Source of the DNA: Roseibium suaedae
GTDB taxonomy: Bacteria; Pseudomonadota; Alphaproteobacteria; Rhizobiales; Stappiaceae
Length of the DNA: 64,000 nt
Direction of reading: 5' to 3'
Assembly (NCBI RefSeq): GCF_900142725.1
Contig: NZ_FRBW01000002.1
Location: forward strand, 248,001-312,000
Below are positions 44,921 through 54,612 of this stretch, in pieces (within the stretch, counting starts at the first letter, position 1; every line of letters begins with the position of its first letter). The notes beneath the pieces were generated by a model, which saw only the letters and a program-made list of their open reading frames with translations, ran no database searches and was not told the DNA's origin. A program made the position numbers and the translations under genes.

Positions 44921-46320
44921 GTTTCCTCCGTATGGATTTCTCCAAGAAGCACCATGCCCGGATCGATGCCGCTGACATCAAGAAGGCCGAAGTCCGGCCA
45001 GTCCTTGAGATTTTCCAGGAAGTCCCGCGCACTGACTTGCACCGGACGGTACCGCAAGGACCAGCCCTGAGGGGCATAGTGGCCATCGGCGCCAAATGTT
45101 CCACCCATCCACTCTGCCCAAGGTGCAGACTTGTTGATATGCGGACCGACACGGCAATTGATCAGCACACATTTGCCGACCGAAAACAGCGTTTCCCGGC
45201 TGACCGTTCCTTCCGGCTCCGCATAGGCGGACACCTCTCCAAGGCGGCAGGAATATCCGGGCACGGACGGCTCGCCATAAGGCGTTGCCCGCACCGCCTC
45301 GAACCATTGCCGCCCCAGATTGAAGGTCCCCCTCAAGGCGGAGGGATCACCGTCATGGGTAAACTCGCAATCGTGGAAGACGATGCCGTAAGTCGTGCGT
45401 ATGTCCGTCGAGGGGGCAGCCACATAGGCATGCCCTGCCCGGCTGCCGCGGCTGCGGATGACGCATTTGTCGAAATAGGCCGTTGCCTGACCAAAGATGA
45501 AATCCACATCGCCTTCGATGTCACAGCGCCGGTAGAAGGAGCGGACTGTCGTTCCCTTGCGCGGAGACCTGAAATAGAGCGTGTCCTGAAAGCTGGAAAG
45601 ATGCACGTTCTCAAGATGAACCCGGTCGGCTCCCGCAATCAGCAGGGCCACCGCCTGATGCTGCCCCTTGGGATATTGCCCGCGCGCATTCTTCCGGCGT
45701 TTTTCAGACGGCAGATACATGTCTTCCCGGTCGCAATTATAGAGATTGCGGACCGTGACGTTCCGGAGCTGAAAACCTTCGTTCTCCACCCGCAGAACCG
45801 AGGCATTCAGCGTATTGATCTTCTCTTCTGCCGCGATCCTCCGGTAGATGTCGGCAATGCTGGCATCCAGGCCGTCGAAGCCTGCCGCGAATCTCTCCGC
45901 ATACTCACTGCCTGGCATTTCCGCATCGATATCGGCCTCGATCACGGTTTGAGACGGATCCTCATCCCGCGAAAAGAGCGTGATCGGCACAGGCGACCCG
46001 TCGACCAGGAAGCCGGGCACATAAACCAGGCCGGTGTAGGTGCCGGGCAAAAGCTCGATATAGATCCGCTCGCGCGAACCGGTCTGCCTAGCAAGCCGGA
46101 CCGCCTTGTCGATCACCTTGAGTAGACTGTCCTGCCCCGGCTCCGCCACATGGGCAGAGGGACGATCTTCTGGGCCTGTCATGAAGCCGTCCAGGTCCGG
46201 GTCCCAGGGATCAAACTCCTCTGCCCCAGCCGCTCCGGTCAGGCTCAGGACTTTAGACCGCTGAAAGAAACCGGCTTGCTCCGGCGAAAGGAGCGGACGC
46301 ACGGGCGCCGGATGTTTCAT
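44917..46320 (-). CDS. Pectinesterase-like protein (CE8 family), no signal peptide
   Basis: The 467-residue protein has a right-handed beta-helix pectin methylesterase core: FQDTLYFRSP with the first catalytic Asp, GDVDFIFGQATAYFDKC with the second, and the LGRQW motif with Arg. The N-terminus (MKHPAPVRPLLSPEQAGFF) has no signal, and about 170 residues precede the first core motif. That is longer than secreted enzymes and suggests cytosolic action on imported oligogalacturonate or another carbohydrate ester. Start ATG 46320 follows GGGAGG. Coupled to the next gene. Confidence 0.85.
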   Translation of the reverse strand: MKHPAPVRPLLSPEQAGFFQRSKVLSLTGAAGAEEFDPWDPDLDGFMTGPEDRPSAHVAEPGQDSLLKVIDKAVRLARQTGSRERIYIELLPGTYTGLVYVPGFLVDGSPVPITLFSRDEDPSQTVIEADIDAEMPGSEYAERFAAGFDGLDASIADIYRRIAAEEKINTLNASVLRVENEGFQLRNVTVRNLYNCDREDMYLPSEKRRKNARGQYPKGQHQAVALLIAGADRVHLENVHLSSFQDTLYFRSPRKGTTVRSFYRRCDIEGDVDFIFGQATAYFDKCVIRSRGSRAGHAYVAAPSTDIRTTYGIVFHDCEFTHDGDPSALRGTFNLGRQWFEAVRATPYGEPSVPGYSCRLGEVSAYAEPEGTVSRETLFSVGKCVLINCRVGPHINKSAPWAEWMGGTFGADGHYAPQGWSLRYRPVQVSARDFLENLKDWPDFGLLDVSGIDPGMVLLGEIHTEET

Positions 46321-46454
46321 GATTTCCTCCCAGAAAATCCTGTTACATTAAGGAGATAGATAAGGGGAAGGTTCAATCGGAAAAGAGGTGTGCCGTCATT
46401 TTTCCGGCAATCGCGCTCCAGCGCCTCCGGCGCCTTGCGGCCAGAACGCCGGCA

Positions 46455-46781
46455 TCAACGGGCTTCGATCGGCACGCGCTTCAAGTCGCGATCTTCCGGA
46501 TAGCGCAGAACGCACATTTTCGGAGACTCCCGGATCAAGATGCCATCCACCTCGACCGCGCTGACCCATGACAAACCATAGGCGAGAGCAAATTTCTGCA
46601 CCCGCAGCCAATGGGTCGCCACATCCGGCTTTCCCGCCCGGATCGCCGACCGGATATTGCGGACACATTCATCGCGAAGCCCGATGCACAGCGGTTCTTC
46701 CCAGCGCTCCCGAAGCTCCTGGAAGTCCCGCCACACGGCGCCATCAATCACGAAAATCACATCCGGCCGCAAATCACTCAT
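46455..46781 (-). CDS. Hypothetical protein
   Basis: A 108-residue soluble protein (MSDLRPDVIFVIDGAVWRDF onward) with Trp-rich helices and no recognised family. The frame extends upstream to 46865 but the chosen ATG at 46781 gives a compact protein; its ribosome site is weak. It lies downstream of the tRNA-Leu terminator. Codon use and composition look like real coding sequence, so I keep it at moderate confidence. Confidence 0.55.
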   Translation of the reverse strand: MSDLRPDVIFVIDGAVWRDFQELRERWEEPLCIGLRDECVRNIRSAIRAGKPDVATHWLRVQKFALAYGLSWVSAVEVDGILIRESPKMCVLRYPEDRDLKRVPIEAR

Positions 46782-46863
46782 GAGACAATCATGACCAGCA
46801 AAGGCCGCAGTCCGCAACCTTCCAGGCAGACAATCTGGACCTGCTTCCCCGGAAAAAAGGCAC

Positions 46864-46891
46864 AAAAAAACCGGCTCGGAGCCGGTTTCTT
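46864..46891 (-). terminator. Intrinsic terminator of tRNA-Leu
   Basis: AAACCGGCTC / GAGCCGGTTT hairpin. Its minus-strand product ends in seven T residues, 21 bases past the tRNA. Confidence 0.92.
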
Positions 46892-46911
46892 TCGTTTGCC
46901 TTTAGAGCAAA

Positions 46912-46998
46912 TGGTGCGGTCGAGAAGACTCGAACTTCCACGGGTTTTACCCCACAGCGACCTCAACGCTGCGCGTCTACCAATTCCGCCACGACCGC
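46912..46998 (-). tRNA. tRNA-Leu (anticodon GAG)
   Basis: The minus strand folds as a class II tRNA: acceptor GCGGTCG pairing with CGACCGC, D-arm around AATTGGTAGACGC, and anticodon stem CAGCG/CGCTG with loop TTGAGGT (anticodon GAG). It has a long variable arm and T-arm GTTCGAGTC. The CCA end is encoded (46912-46914). It lies alone with its own terminator. Confidence 0.96.
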
Positions 46999-47257
46999 AT
47001 TCTGGTAGTCCCCAGCGCCTTGTCAGCGCCGAGGAGCCCCATGTAGCAAAACGGATTCTGCTGTGCAAGAGCGCCGTGAGGAATAATTCACAGGCTCATA
47101 AATTATTTTGCAGAAAGGCACTTGAGCGAAGATGACAAGGCGCTGAAATGCGCCATTTCCGGGCTTTCAGCCAACGGAAGTCCCTGCTCGATACCGGCCT
47201 GAAAGGCTGGGGAGAATTGATTTCACAGGCAGGTTCCGTTGACGCCGGCAATCCGGG

Positions 47258-47524
47258 TCAGAGCGGGCCATCCGTGCGCATAGGCCGGGTTTCCGGACGG
47301 CGCATCAGAACTTCCGTGATGGAAACGCCGATCTTCTCGCCCAGAAGCACCACCTGCCCCTTGGCCACCAGCGTGTTGTTTGCGTAGATCATCACGTCGG
47401 CGTCTTCGGCCACATCCAGATCAATCACGGCACCACGGCCCATGCGCAAAAGCTGATGCACCGGCATCTCGGCAGCTCCAAGCACGACCGAGATGTCGAT
47501 CTTGATGTCATCAAAGGTGGCCAT
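47258..47524 (-). CDS. FliN-like flagellar motor switch protein
   Basis: The 88-residue protein of the SpoA/FliN family has the conserved core MPVHQLLRMGRGAVIDLD and LVAKGQVVLLGEKIGVSITEVL. FliN forms the C-ring of the flagellar motor. The protein is only about as long as the FliN C-terminal domain. No other flagellar gene lies nearby: it sits beside lipB, with which it is divergent. It may be a true FliN lying outside the main cluster or a stray paralogue. Confidence 0.85.
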   Translation of the reverse strand: MATFDDIKIDISVVLGAAEMPVHQLLRMGRGAVIDLDVAEDADVMIYANNTLVAKGQVVLLGEKIGVSITEVLMRRPETRPMRTDGPL

Positions 47525-47723
47525 GACCCATTTCCGCCTGTAAGAGTGTCGCTGCCCGCAAGCGCATCCGCCCGTGACAGCATGCCATATCACTGATGGC
47601 TTCCATAGGCCCTTGCCTGCCTGGTTCACAACCCGCTAGATCAGCTTTCCGCCGTTTCATCAAACGCGGAAACAGGATCAAGCCAGCCCTCGTCAACCAA
47701 AAGAATAGCACACCCCAGCCATC

Positions 47724-48449
47724 ATGTCCGCCCCAGCCAGAGACGATCTCAGCCCGGATTTCCGCCCCCAGATGACCACCGCTCCGGTGGACTGGATCAT
47801 CAGCGACACGCTTGTCGACTATGAAAGCGCCGTTGCCTTCATGGACGCCCGTGTGGCTGCCATAGCAGAAGGCACTGCACCGGAATGCGTCTGGCTGCTG
47901 GAGCACCCGCCCCTCTACACAGCCGGCACCAGCGCCGACGACAGCGACCTGATTGCCCCGGACCGGTTTCCCGTCTATCGCACGGGACGCGGCGGGCAGC
48001 ACACCTATCATGGCCCCGGCCAGCGGGTCGCCTATGTGATGCTGGACCTCCGGCGGAGGCGGCAGGATGTCCGTGCCTTTGTTGCAGCCCTTGAAGCCTG
48101 GGTGATCAACACTCTGTGGAGCTATCACATCCGCGGGGAACGGCGCGAAGACCGGGTCGGCGTCTGGGTGCGCCGTCCGGAGAAAGGCGCAACCGTGGAG
48201 GACAAGATTGCCGCCATCGGCATCCGCCTGCGCAAGTGGGTCACCTTTCACGGCATCAGTTTCAATGTCGATCCGAACCTGGACCACTTTTCCGGCATCG
48301 TTCCCTGCGGCATCCTGGAACATGGCGTGACCAGTCTTGTCGACCTGGGCATACCAGTCACCCTTGAGGAAAATGACACTGTTTTACTTACTGAGTTTGA
48401 GAAAATATTCGGACCAACACGGCGAGCAACCGACCCAACCGCAAGGTGA
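47724..48449 (+). CDS. lipB: Lipoyl(octanoyl) transferase LipB
   Basis: The 241-residue enzyme moves octanoyl groups from acyl carrier protein to lipoate-dependent enzymes. It shows [20 protein letters not shown], the catalytic Lys in [17 protein letters not shown] and the catalytic Cys in [11 protein letters not shown]. Two possible ATGs lie near the start (47724 and M17); the first gives the family-typical N-terminal extension. Transcribed alone. Confidence 0.96.
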   Translation: MSAPARDDLSPDFRPQMTTAPVDWIISDTLVDYESAVAFMDARVAAIAEGTAPECVWLLEHPPLYTAGTSADDSDLIAPDRFPVYRTGRGGQHTYHGPGQRVAYVMLDLRRRRQDVRAFVAALEAWVINTLWSYHIRGERREDRVGVWVRRPEKGATVEDKIAAIGIRLRKWVTFHGISFNVDPNLDHFSGIVPCGILEHGVTSLVDLGIPVTLEENDTVLLTEFEKIFGPTRRATDPTAR

Positions 48450-48588
48450 AGTCAAGAACAAGGCACAATCAAAAAACATAAGCCAGCTCATGACTTTCGC
48501 CTAGTCTTTGAAAACTCTGTAAATTTACGCTTAGTTCAACTTGAGCAGCGACAATGCATGCAATCGATTTTCTCAACGAGAAACATTC

Positions 48589-50538
48589 ATGCAAAGTTCT
48601 GAAAACAAGCAACGCAGTGCAATCACCAAGATCCTGATTGCCGCTGCCACCGTCATCGTCGTGATCTTCGCCGGTTTCGCGATCTTCAACGACACACTTC
48701 AGCGAAATGCCAAGACCGACGAAATCAACGGCTACATGACGGAAGTCGGGCAGTCGGTGTCGCTCTCGGTCGAAAACTGGTTCCGCACCCGCGTCGCCCT
48801 GGCAGAGCTCAGCGCGGACCGGCTGGCCGAAGCAGGCCAGGTCGACAAGACCTATTTCAACCTGCCGATCCTGACCCGGACCTTCGATGCCAGCTACATT
48901 GGCCAGACGGATGGGGCTTTCCACATGTGGCCGGATCAGCCCCTGCCGGAAGGATATGATCCACGGGCCCGCCCCTGGTACAAGGAAGCCGTCGCCAGCG
49001 GCAAGCCGACCCTCACCGATCCTTATATCGATGCCTCGACGGGCAGCGTGACCGTGACAGCAACGAGCGTGGTCAAGAAGGGCAATGATCTTCTCGGCGT
49101 CTTCGGCGGCGATTTCCGCATTACAGAAGTCGTCAACATGCTGAAGGAAACCGACCTAGGCGGCCTCGGCTATGTCTTCCTGGCAAAGGCAGACGGCACG
49201 ATCCTGATCCATCCGGACAGCAACCTGATTTCCAAGCCGATCAGCGACCTGCTGCCGAAGGGCGTCGTGGAAACCCGCCCGGAACCTCAATATCTGGACA
49301 GCCCGGAGGGCGAGCGCATCGTCCAGTTCGTCAAGATCGCCAATCTGCCGGTCGACTGGAGCATCGGCCTGTCCATTGACCGGTCCGCAGCCTATGCCAG
49401 CCTGACCAGCTTCCGCTACTCGGCAACCATCGCCACCGTTGCGGCCACAGCGCTGATGATGGCCATCCTGGGCCTGCTGTTCCACAAGCTCCTGTCCCAG
49501 CCGCTCGCTTCAGTGACCGGCGCAATGGGCCGCCTGGCGAATGGCGACCTGACGACCATCATCGAAGGCACGGAACGCCGGGACGAGATCGGATCGATTG
49601 CCCGCGCGGTCGAAGTCTTCAAGACAAATGCCATCGCCCGTCAGCGCCTTGAGGAAGAACAGAAAGCCGAGCAAAGCGCCAAGCAGCGCCGGGCCGAACT
49701 CGTTGACCGCCTGCTGCAGGACTTCAACTCGGACATCACCAGCGTTCTGGGCACGGTCGAGAACGTGACAGACGCCCTGGAGACAACGGCCCGGGAATTG
49801 ACGGACACCTCATCCCGCAGCTCCTCCGAAACGCAGGCTGCGGCAAATGTCTCAAGCGACACTGCCTCCAACGTGCGTTCCGTCGCAGCAGCCTCCGAAG
49901 AGCTGACCTCCTCGATTGCAGAGATTGCCCGCCGCGTGGAAGATTCCACCCAGATCTCCACCAAGGCGTCCCATGCCGCCGCCCAGACGGACCAGACCGT
50001 TCAAAGTCTCGTGACGACGACGGAGCGCATCAGCCAGATCGTCAGCCTCATCAACGACATTGCCGCCCAGACCAACCTTCTGGCGCTCAATGCCACGATC
50101 GAGGCCGCCCGCGCCGGAGAAGCCGGCCGCGGCTTTGCGGTGGTTGCCTCCGAGGTGAAGTCCCTCGCCAACCAGACAGCAACGGCGACGGAAGAGATCG
50201 CAACCCAGATCCAGGCCATGCAGATGGTCTCCAACGAGGCCGCCGAAGCCATCAAGGGAATCGGCCGTGTGATCGCCGAGATGACCGAGATTTCTGCAGA
50301 AATCTCCTCGTCCATCGATCAGCAGAGTGCCGCGACCAACGAGATCTCGCGCAATGTCAACGAAGTCTCGACCGGCACGGATGCCATCTCCGACACGCTG
50401 AACAAGGTCTCGGACGGTGCACGCTCCACCGGCAAGATCGCCGACGACGTCCTGACAACAGCGACGGACCTCTCCCGCCAGGCAGACACACTCAAGGCCA
50501 AGGTTGTTGAATTCTTCAACGACATCCGCGCCGCCTGA
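48589..50538 (+). CDS. Methyl-accepting chemotaxis protein with amino-acid-type dCache domain
   Basis: The 649-residue chemoreceptor has membrane helices at about 14-33 and 277-299, a periplasmic double Cache domain, HAMP, and a signalling domain with [18 protein letters not shown]. The ligand pocket keeps all six residues of the dCache_1AA amino-acid motif in the right spacing: Y123, R128, W130, Y131, Y146 and D175, equivalent to PctA Y121, R126, W128, Y129, Y144 and D173. It is therefore probably an amino acid receptor. Start ATG 48589 gives a clean N-terminus; a TTG further upstream is unlikely. Confidence 0.94.
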   Translation: MQSSENKQRSAITKILIAAATVIVVIFAGFAIFNDTLQRNAKTDEINGYMTEVGQSVSLSVENWFRTRVALAELSADRLAEAGQVDKTYFNLPILTRTFDASYIGQTDGAFHMWPDQPLPEGYDPRARPWYKEAVASGKPTLTDPYIDASTGSVTVTATSVVKKGNDLLGVFGGDFRITEVVNMLKETDLGGLGYVFLAKADGTILIHPDSNLISKPISDLLPKGVVETRPEPQYLDSPEGERIVQFVKIANLPVDWSIGLSIDRSAAYASLTSFRYSATIATVAATALMMAILGLLFHKLLSQPLASVTGAMGRLANGDLTTIIEGTERRDEIGSIARAVEVFKTNAIARQRLEEEQKAEQSAKQRRAELVDRLLQDFNSDITSVLGTVENVTDALETTARELTDTSSRSSSETQAAANVSSDTASNVRSVAAASEELTSSIAEIARRVEDSTQISTKASHAAAQTDQTVQSLVTTTERISQIVSLINDIAAQTNLLALNATIEAARAGEAGRGFAVVASEVKSLANQTATATEEIATQIQAMQMVSNEAAEAIKGIGRVIAEMTEISAEISSSIDQQSAATNEISRNVNEVSTGTDAISDTLNKVSDGARSTGKIADDVLTTATDLSRQADTLKAKVVEFFNDIRAA

Positions 50539-50566
50539 CATCACCTGAGAAGCACCGCAAGAACCC

Positions 50567-50606
50567 AAAACGGCCGCGTCAGATACTGGCGCGGCCGTTT
50601 TTGTTT
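50567..50606 (+). terminator. Intrinsic terminator of the dCache chemoreceptor gene
   Basis: AAAACGGCCGCG / CGCGGCCGTTTT with an 11-base loop and a T-rich tail, about 30 bases past the stop. Confidence 0.92.
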
Positions 50607-50883
50607 GTTCTGGATGCCCTGACACCAGCCGCATATGCCCGTCCGCCCCTTCGCGGGACAGACGTCAGAGATAGTTAGAAGCTGAAAGGCACCGCTTTTT
50701 CCCATTCAAATAAGCGGCAATTTTCCGAAAGATTTAGGGCACACCTCTCCCCGTCGCCCTCCAGTGAGGGGAACACTTCAAACGGAATTCCGGTTCTCAC
50801 GATTAAAAAGACAAAGAAAAGGACCCCACGACAGGCCATGAGGTCCTAAACGACCGACTCACAAAGGCTTGGCCCCTTCGACC

Positions 50884-51011
50884 GTCATCCCGGCCAAGCG
50901 GAGCGCGAGCCGGGACCGGTGAGCCAAAAGAACCTCGGGTTCAGTCAATTAACCACCGAAGCGCCACGGCTCACCGATCCCGGATCTCCGCTTCGCTGCA
51001 ACCGGGATGAC
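50884..51011. repeat. 128-bp paired palindrome, family 1, copy B
   Basis: It starts GTCATCCCGGCCAAGCGGAG and ends in GCAACCGGGATGAC, with GGACCGGTGAGCC near the left and its inverse near the right. Same length and orientation as copy C, opposite to copy A. Confidence 0.88.
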
Positions 51012-51080
51012 CATCCGGACGGGTTTCGGGCAGGAAAACTGTCTAAGTCAGCTTTTCCACGGGAGAAATCCCCTCCGTCT

Positions 51081-51192
51081 TCGTCCTGCCATGGCTTGAC
51101 CATGGCATCCATGCCGCAACCTTACCCAACAGAAAAGCTGAGCTTTCAGGAGGCGGAACGGCATGGATTCCGGGTCAAGCCCGGAATGACGA
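51081..51192. repeat. Palindromic intergenic repeat, family 3 (112 bp)
   Basis: The left arm TCGTCCTGCCATGGCTTGAC and the right arm, read in reverse, TCGTCATTCCGGGCTTGACC both run on to ATCCATGCCG. The arms are imperfect inverted copies of about 34 bases. Sequence differs from families 1 and 2. Confidence 0.75.
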
Positions 51193-51360
51193 CGAGAGGA
51201 AAGGCCGGCTTCCCTTTTCAACACTCTTGAGAACAGAGTGATGACGAACCTATAGGTTTGCCTTCTACCTCAGCCCCACACCACGGATCCTGAGGTCGCA
51301 AAGCTTAAAAGGCCCGGCGAAGGTCAAAGGGTCTGCCGACAAGTCATCTTTCCCGGAGCG

Positions 51361-52851
51361 TCAGGCAGCAACATCACGCAGGAAGCTGTCCACGGCGGCC
51401 TGCATGTCCCTTGCCTGCCTCTCTAGCGCTTCGGCAGCCTGCGAAACCGCATTGGCAGAATTTGTCGCCCGCACGGAGACCTCGCTCAATCCGCCAATAT
51501 TCGCCGTCACAAGGCCCGCGCCTTCAGCCGCCTGGGTCACGTTATGGGAGATTTCGTCTGTCGCAGCGCCCTGCTGCTCCACAGCCGCAGCAATGGCTGA
51601 GGTATAGGCATTCACCTCATCCATCGTGGCTGCAATGGCACCAATGGCCTCGACCGCGTCCTTGGTCTCGTTCTGGATGGCGGAAATCTGAGAGCCAATC
51701 TCTTCCGTTGCCTTGGAGGTCTGCGTCGCAAGCTCCTTCACTTCAGCCGCAACGACCGCAAAGCCCCTGCCCGCTTCACCGGCACGTGCAGCCTCGATTG
51801 TGGCATTGAGGGCCAGAAGGTTTGTCTGCTCTGCAATCGCCTGGATCAGGGTCACGACTTCACCGATGCGATTGGCCGCATCCGCGAGACCGGCAACTTT
51901 CTGATTACTGGTCTGGGCACCAACCGTGGCCTTGGCAACGATGCCCGAGGTCTGCTCGACCTGACGCGAAATCTCGTTGATGGAAGAGGCCAGCTCCTCC
52001 GCAGCGGAGGCAACGGTCTGGATATTGGAAGAGGATGCCCCGGAAGCATGGACTGCGTTGGCAGCCTTTTCCGAGGTGCCTTTTGCGGCTTCCCCAAGCT
52101 CGGCAGAGGCGCTCAGCATGGACCGGGCCTGATCCGAGACAGCCTGAAGCTTGTCCGCAATCTCTGAGCGGAACGCTGCAATACGCTGTCCGATGCGCTG
52201 CTGGCCAGCACGCTCCAGCTCAAGCCGGGCACGTTCGCTTTCCTGGAAAGCTTCCGCATGGAACTTAGCCACTTCCGCATCCTCGCGGGCCTTTTCAGCG
52301 CTCGCCATGGCACTGCCGAGCTGCTCCACGATCCACCAGAGTGCCGCAACTTCAGCAACAACGATGACGGCATGGAACATCACGCGCATCAGGTTCGGCC
52401 CACCGGGAAAGACTGCCCAGGGCAAGGCGAAATTGAAGACGATGTGGTGAATGGCAACAACCCCGGCATAGGCAACAAGCGCCCGCCAGTCGACCCACCC
52501 CGCAAGAATGGCGAGCACTGCGAAGAAATAGAGATGGGCATCCAGCTGGAAGGAATTGACCGGATCAGGGCTTGCACAGGCAGCCACAAACAGGGCAACA
52601 AGTGCACTCAGGGAAATGGCAGTGGCAATGCGCGTCTCCGTGGCGATGCCGAACTTGACCCAGGTCGCCGTCGCGGCAGCTCCAAGCAGGAGAGCTGCCC
52701 CGCTTATGCCTGGAACGGAAACCGAGCCAACCCACCACGCAGTTCCGATCACAAGCAGCACATTGAACCAGACAAAACAGAGGATGTAGCGTGCAAAACG
52801 CTCCCGCATCTGATCCAGACTTGCGATTGCCATCATCTGTTCATTCATCAT
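51361..52851 (-). CDS. Six-TM methyl-accepting chemotaxis protein
   Basis: The 496-residue receptor has an N-terminal membrane domain of about six helices (roughly 22-175) instead of a periplasmic sensor, then a linker helix with [18 protein letters not shown] and the MCP signalling domain with [18 protein letters not shown]. No clear HAMP. Histidines H106 (DAHLYFFA), H135-H136 (IHHIVFNF) and H160 (FHAVIV) lie in or near the helices and could bind a metal, heme or quinone-type ligand. Start ATG 52851 follows GGGAG. It overlaps the upstream exported protein gene by 11 bases. Confidence 0.9.
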   Translation of the reverse strand: MMNEQMMAIASLDQMRERFARYILCFVWFNVLLVIGTAWWVGSVSVPGISGAALLLGAAATATWVKFGIATETRIATAISLSALVALFVAACASPDPVNSFQLDAHLYFFAVLAILAGWVDWRALVAYAGVVAIHHIVFNFALPWAVFPGGPNLMRVMFHAVIVVAEVAALWWIVEQLGSAMASAEKAREDAEVAKFHAEAFQESERARLELERAGQQRIGQRIAAFRSEIADKLQAVSDQARSMLSASAELGEAAKGTSEKAANAVHASGASSSNIQTVASAAEELASSINEISRQVEQTSGIVAKATVGAQTSNQKVAGLADAANRIGEVVTLIQAIAEQTNLLALNATIEAARAGEAGRGFAVVAAEVKELATQTSKATEEIGSQISAIQNETKDAVEAIGAIAATMDEVNAYTSAIAAAVEQQGAATDEISHNVTQAAEGAGLVTANIGGLSEVSVRATNSANAVSQAAEALERQARDMQAAVDSFLRDVAA

Positions 52852-53161
52852 CTTCACTCCCTGAAGGGGTCAGAACCCCTGCGCATGCACGCACAACGAC
52901 AGAAGAGGCGACAAAAGCAGCGCCAGATGCGTAGAGCCTGGAAAGCAGATCATCCGTTCCGCTGAAGTCAGACACGGCAATCCAGCCGGAGGAATCAGCA
53001 GAGATGATCCGGCCTCCTGCCCTGGCGATGATGTCCGGAGCCGAGGCTCCCCAAGGCGCCGCAAAAACTGCGACGGGTCCCGGGCCGCCCGGCTGCAGGC
53101 CGGCAATCACCACAATGACGCTTGCTGCAGCGAAATAGCTCGCTGCGAATGCCTTGTGCAT
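52841..53161 (-). CDS. Exported hypothetical protein coupled to the six-TM chemoreceptor
   Basis: The 106-residue protein has an N-terminal signal or anchor helix ([19 protein letters not shown]) and a small mature domain with [25 protein letters not shown] and a Cys (VRACAGV). It starts after GGGAGGCGCC and its stop lies 11 bases inside the chemoreceptor gene, so the two are translationally coupled. A periplasmic helper for the receptor is a natural guess. No family function known to me. Confidence 0.75.
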   Translation of the reverse strand: MHKAFAASYFAAASVIVVIAGLQPGGPGPVAVFAAPWGASAPDIIARAGGRIISADSSGWIAVSDFSGTDDLLSRLYASGAAFVASSVVVRACAGVLTPSGSEDDE

Positions 53162-53437
53162 GGCGCCTCCCGTCCGGCCAGTATTTTCCGGCCTTCAGGA
53201 ACAGCATAACAAACATCCGATTTAATAAATCCTGAACATCAAGACTTCGGATCTCTACGTATATTCAATAAATTTAAGAATACATTATCAGCAACAACAA
53301 CGAGATGTATATTAAAAGCAAGCACGAAGAACAATATCGAAACCAAGGCCTTCAAGCGAGAAACCAGACGCTCAAAGAACCAGACTCGAAATTATCCGAA
53401 GATCAGAAGGAGTGGAACTTTCAGTAAGGCAAGGCCA

Positions 53438-54373
53438 TCACTTGCCTGGTTCGGGTTCAGACTGGGAGGCCATGTCGTCAAGACGTTGTGCCCGGGCACG
53501 GTACTGTTCATCCTGCATCACGTAAAGCGAAGCCCCCACGATCATCAGGGCGCCAGGCCAGAAATAACCGTCTGGCGCAAACCCGAAGGCAACCCATCCG
53601 GCAAAGATGTTCAAGGGCAGCTTGAGATGATCAAAGGGCTGAATGAAGGCTGCATCGGCCTTGGAATAGGCCAGCGTCAGCGTGTAGTTCGCCGCAATGG
53701 TGAAGACCCCGGCAGCTGCAATGGCCGCTAGCGTCCATCCCGTTGGCACAATGAAACCTTCTGCAGATGCGAGCAGAAAATTGACCGGCGTCAGCAGCAG
53801 CAGAAGATAGACCGTCACCGTGTCGGCAGGTTCGGTGCGGGTGAGAATCTTCGTGATCAGGGATGCCCCGCCCCAGAAGGCGGCAGCGGCAACAGGCAGC
53901 AGAATCTCGAGGCGGAACCCGTCCGCCCAGGGCTCCAGAATGATCATCGCACCGGTAAAGCCAGCCAGGGTCGCTCCCCATCTTGCCAGGCCCACTTTTT
54001 CGCGAAGCAGAAGCTTTGCGCCAATGATCACGAAGAACGGCGACGTCATGACCAGAGCAATCGCCTGCCAGATCGGAACAGAGGCAAGCCCAGCGCCCCA
54101 AAGCTGTACACCAGCTACGGCAAAAAGAATCCGCAAGCCATGAAGCATGGGCCGGCGGGTGACCAGAGCAGACCGGCCATGGCGCACCAACCAGGGCAAG
54201 GCGCAGCAGAGCGCGGCAGCATATTGCCAGAAGACGGCGGAGGAGGACGGCATCCCGAGCTTCATGGTCGCGGTCTGCAGCGCGGCGTTGACCATCGCGA
54301 AACACGCGCCAGCGGCCACCATCAAGGCAGCTGCAACAAGGGGATATGCCGATTTTTGCGGCTTCTGGTTCAT
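53438..54373 (-). CDS. ribN: EamA family transporter, probable riboflavin importer RibN
   Basis: The 311-residue protein has about ten membrane helices in two EamA repeats (GAGLASVPIWQAIALVMTSPFFVIIGAKLLLREKVG is the first conserved half; landmarks LVMTSPFFVIIGAKLLLREK and YSKADAAFIQPFDHLKLP). By itself the family transports many metabolites, but the FMN riboswitch directly upstream ties it to riboflavin and matches RibN of rhizobia and Vibrio. Start ATG 54373 is chosen because upstream starts would lie in the aptamer. Confidence 0.88.
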   Translation of the reverse strand: MNQKPQKSAYPLVAAALMVAAGACFAMVNAALQTATMKLGMPSSSAVFWQYAAALCCALPWLVRHGRSALVTRRPMLHGLRILFAVAGVQLWGAGLASVPIWQAIALVMTSPFFVIIGAKLLLREKVGLARWGATLAGFTGAMIILEPWADGFRLEILLPVAAAAFWGGASLITKILTRTEPADTVTVYLLLLLTPVNFLLASAEGFIVPTGWTLAAIAAAGVFTIAANYTLTLAYSKADAAFIQPFDHLKLPLNIFAGWVAFGFAPDGYFWPGALMIVGASLYVMQDEQYRARAQRLDDMASQSEPEPGK

Positions 54374-54448
54374 TGTCCGGTTCTCCAGCATGTTCCGGGA
54401 CAATGACCTGCGCATCCGCGAGCCCTGAAAGGACGCGAATGACAGGCT

Positions 54449-54590
54449 GTTCTCTTTTATCCGGACTGTAACCGTCGGCTCCGGCATCTCACCGGATCTG
54501 CTGACCCTTGCCGCTTGAGGGACAAGGCGCTCGCGGGCTCCGGGTTACCCCGATACCGCCGGTGGGGAATTGCACCCCGCCCCGAGAACA
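54449..54590 (-). promoter_or_regulatory. FMN riboswitch (RFN element)
   Basis: The minus strand contains the RFN core: GGGGTGCAATTCCCCACC with CCGGCGGTA, AGCCCGCGAGCG, GTCAGCAGATCCGGTGAGA, CCGGAGCCGACGG and CAGTCCGGAT followed by AAAGAGAACA. Order and spacing match FMN-binding aptamers that shut off riboflavin genes when FMN is high. It ends about 75 bases before the ribN start, room for a ribosome-site-masking stem. Confidence 0.95.
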
Positions 54591-54612
54591 TTTCAGTAAT
54601 GCTGAAGGATGT

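Larger units (their letters stand above)
50539..51360. other. Repeat-containing intergenic region between two chemoreceptor genes
   Basis: About 820 bases without a gene between converging receptors. It holds the dCache receptor terminator, repeat copy B (50884-51011) and a different palindromic element (51081-51192). I found no reading frame with family resemblance. Confidence 0.7.
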
